DNA of 5,437 bases, taken from NCBI GenBank assembly GCA_013813345.1, contig JACCRW010000171.1:1-5437 (forward strand), in the 5' to 3' direction. The first letter of the stretch is position 1. Each line of letters starts with the position of its first letter. The DNA is from Actinomycetota bacterium. Lineage in GTDB: Bacteria; Actinomycetota; Thermoleophilia; Gaiellales; Gaiellaceae. Positions 4,736 to 5,437 of the stretch are shown in pieces. A program made the position numbers and the translations under genes. The notes under the pieces were generated by a model, which was not told where the DNA came from, searched no databases, and saw only the letters and a program-made list of their open reading frames with translations.

Positions 4736-5437
4736 CGGAGAATCGCCGGGCGTGCGAAGCGCTTCGCACCGGGGATGATCGCCTCGGCGTCGGTGCCGAG
4801 CCAGTCTTCGAGCAGGGCCGAGTAGACGCCGCGGAAGTCGGAGGTGGCGCGAAGGTTGCCGTCTCGGTCGAGTGTCGCGAGGCCCGGGAACTCGCCGATC
4901 ATCCGGCCGCGGACGCGGCTGCCGATCAGGAAGCCGGTGCCGGCGGCGCCGTGGTCGGTCCCGTTCGAGCCGTTCTCCTTCGCGCGGCGACCGAACTCCG
5001 ACCAGACGTGCACGAGCACGCGGTCGGCGAGCCCGCGCGCCTCGAGGTCGCGCTGGAAGGCGAGCAGGCTCTCGGCGGTCAGCTTCAGCCCAGCCGCAAG
5101 CTCGCCCGGCTGGTCGTCATGGGTGTCGTACATCCCAGGTGCATTGAGCGCGACTGCGCGGATCGGGAGTCCGCCGGCGAGCATTGCCGCGAGCCCGGCG
5201 AGCCGGCGTGGAAAGTCGTCGTCGTCCGCATCGGGATACGGAACGGGGCTCGTGAAGCCCGGGCTCTTGTCGTTCTTGGGCACGAAGGGCAGCAGCTGCT
5301 CTCGCAGCCTCGCGGCCTGTCGGGCCGTCCCGGTCGCCTGCGCGAGCGCAGGATCGCCGCCGGTCGGCAGCCTGCCGAGGGCGCCGATCGCGTCGAGCAG
5401 CCGCCGTTCGACCTCGCCCCAGACGCCGCGCGTCCAG
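4732..5437 (-). CDS. DUF1501 family protein (alkaline-phosphatase-like fold), C-terminal 234 residues
   Basis: The frame is open to the right edge. A GTG at 5283-5281 is internal, since 51 upstream codons continue without a stop and fit the family. DUF1501 proteins are usually about 400-480 residues and often carry a Tat signal peptide, so roughly the N-terminal half is missing. Numbering from the window edge, visible family motifs are GMYDTHDDQ (102-109), SEFGRRAKENGSNGTDHG (146-163) and SDFRGVYSALLEDWLG (199-214). The Asp/His residues in DTH and TDHG are the probable metal-site positions of the alkaline-phosphatase/sulfatase-like superfamily. The biochemical reaction of DUF1501 is not established. 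In many bacteria it sits next to DUF1800; here its downstream neighbour is a cupredoxin, coupled by a GTGA overlap, and any DUF1800 gene would have to be upstream of the window. Confidence 0.92.
   Translation of the reverse strand, partial: WTRGVWGEVERRLLDAIGALGRLPTGGDPALAQATGTARQAARLREQLLPFVPKNDKSPGFTSPVPYPDADDDDFPRRLAGLAAMLAGGLPIRAVALNAPGMYDTHDDQPGELAAGLKLTAESLLAFQRDLEARGLADRVLVHVWSEFGRRAKENGSNGTDHGAAGTGFLIGSRVRGRMIGEFPGLATLDRDGNLRATSDFRGVYSALLEDWLGTDAEAIIPGAKRFARPAILR
4752..4769. promoter_or_regulatory. 18-bp perfect palindrome just upstream of the cupredoxin start
   Basis: GTGCGAAGCGCTTCGCAC has 9-base arms with no spacer and lies inside the last codons of the DUF1501 gene, 16 bp upstream of the cupredoxin GTG. 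As DNA it could be a dimeric regulator site. As RNA it could fold into a hairpin before the coupled start and affect translation or mRNA stability. There is no U-tract, so it is not an intrinsic terminator. Confidence 0.4.

Overview
The window looks like a very GC-rich chromosome, probably an actinobacterium. The best guess is the Thermoleophilia (Solirubrobacter/Conexibacter/Gaiella-like lineages), because the first gene carries a beta-rich surface domain of a style common in that group (an L-R-F-x-L opening, an N-x-V-R-F-x-G-R-L-like strand, then P-G-x-Y-R-L). This placement is inference from style, not from a marker gene. The region is packed with genes. Every gap is under 45 bp, and there is no RNA gene, insertion sequence or CRISPR array that I can see.

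Layout, left to right. (a) 2-994, plus strand: the C-terminal 330 residues of a surface protein, open at the left edge, with a Pro/Thr/Ser-rich linker, a beta-sandwich-like domain, a second linker and two C-terminal membrane helices. (b) 991-3120, minus strand: a complete hypF (carbamoyltransferase for [NiFe]-hydrogenase cyanide-ligand synthesis), convergent with (a); the two stop codons share one CTAG. (c) 3161-3694, plus strand: a small PAS-domain protein, divergent from hypF across 40 bp. (d) 3691-4134, plus strand: a small membrane protein whose ATG overlaps the stop of (c). (e) Minus-strand series entering from the right edge: a DUF1501 protein (4732-5437, N-terminus missing), a type-1 copper cupredoxin (4406-4735, GTGA overlap with DUF1501) and a 77-residue His-rich protein (4135-4368). 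The last gene converges on (d) at a perfect 16-bp palindrome that contains both stop codons.

How the genes may work together. The PAS protein and membrane protein form a translationally coupled pair, plausibly a sensor with a membrane partner. DUF1501, cupredoxin and the His-rich protein look like one transcription unit with a metal theme: a probable metalloenzyme-fold secreted protein, a copper protein and a His cluster. HypF stands alone here, with no hypA, B, C, D or E in the window.

The least explained signals are two perfect inverted repeats inside coding sequence: a locally AT-rich one in the 3' part of hypF (1260-1276), and an 18-bp one at the end of the DUF1501 gene, just upstream of the cupredoxin start (4752-4769).
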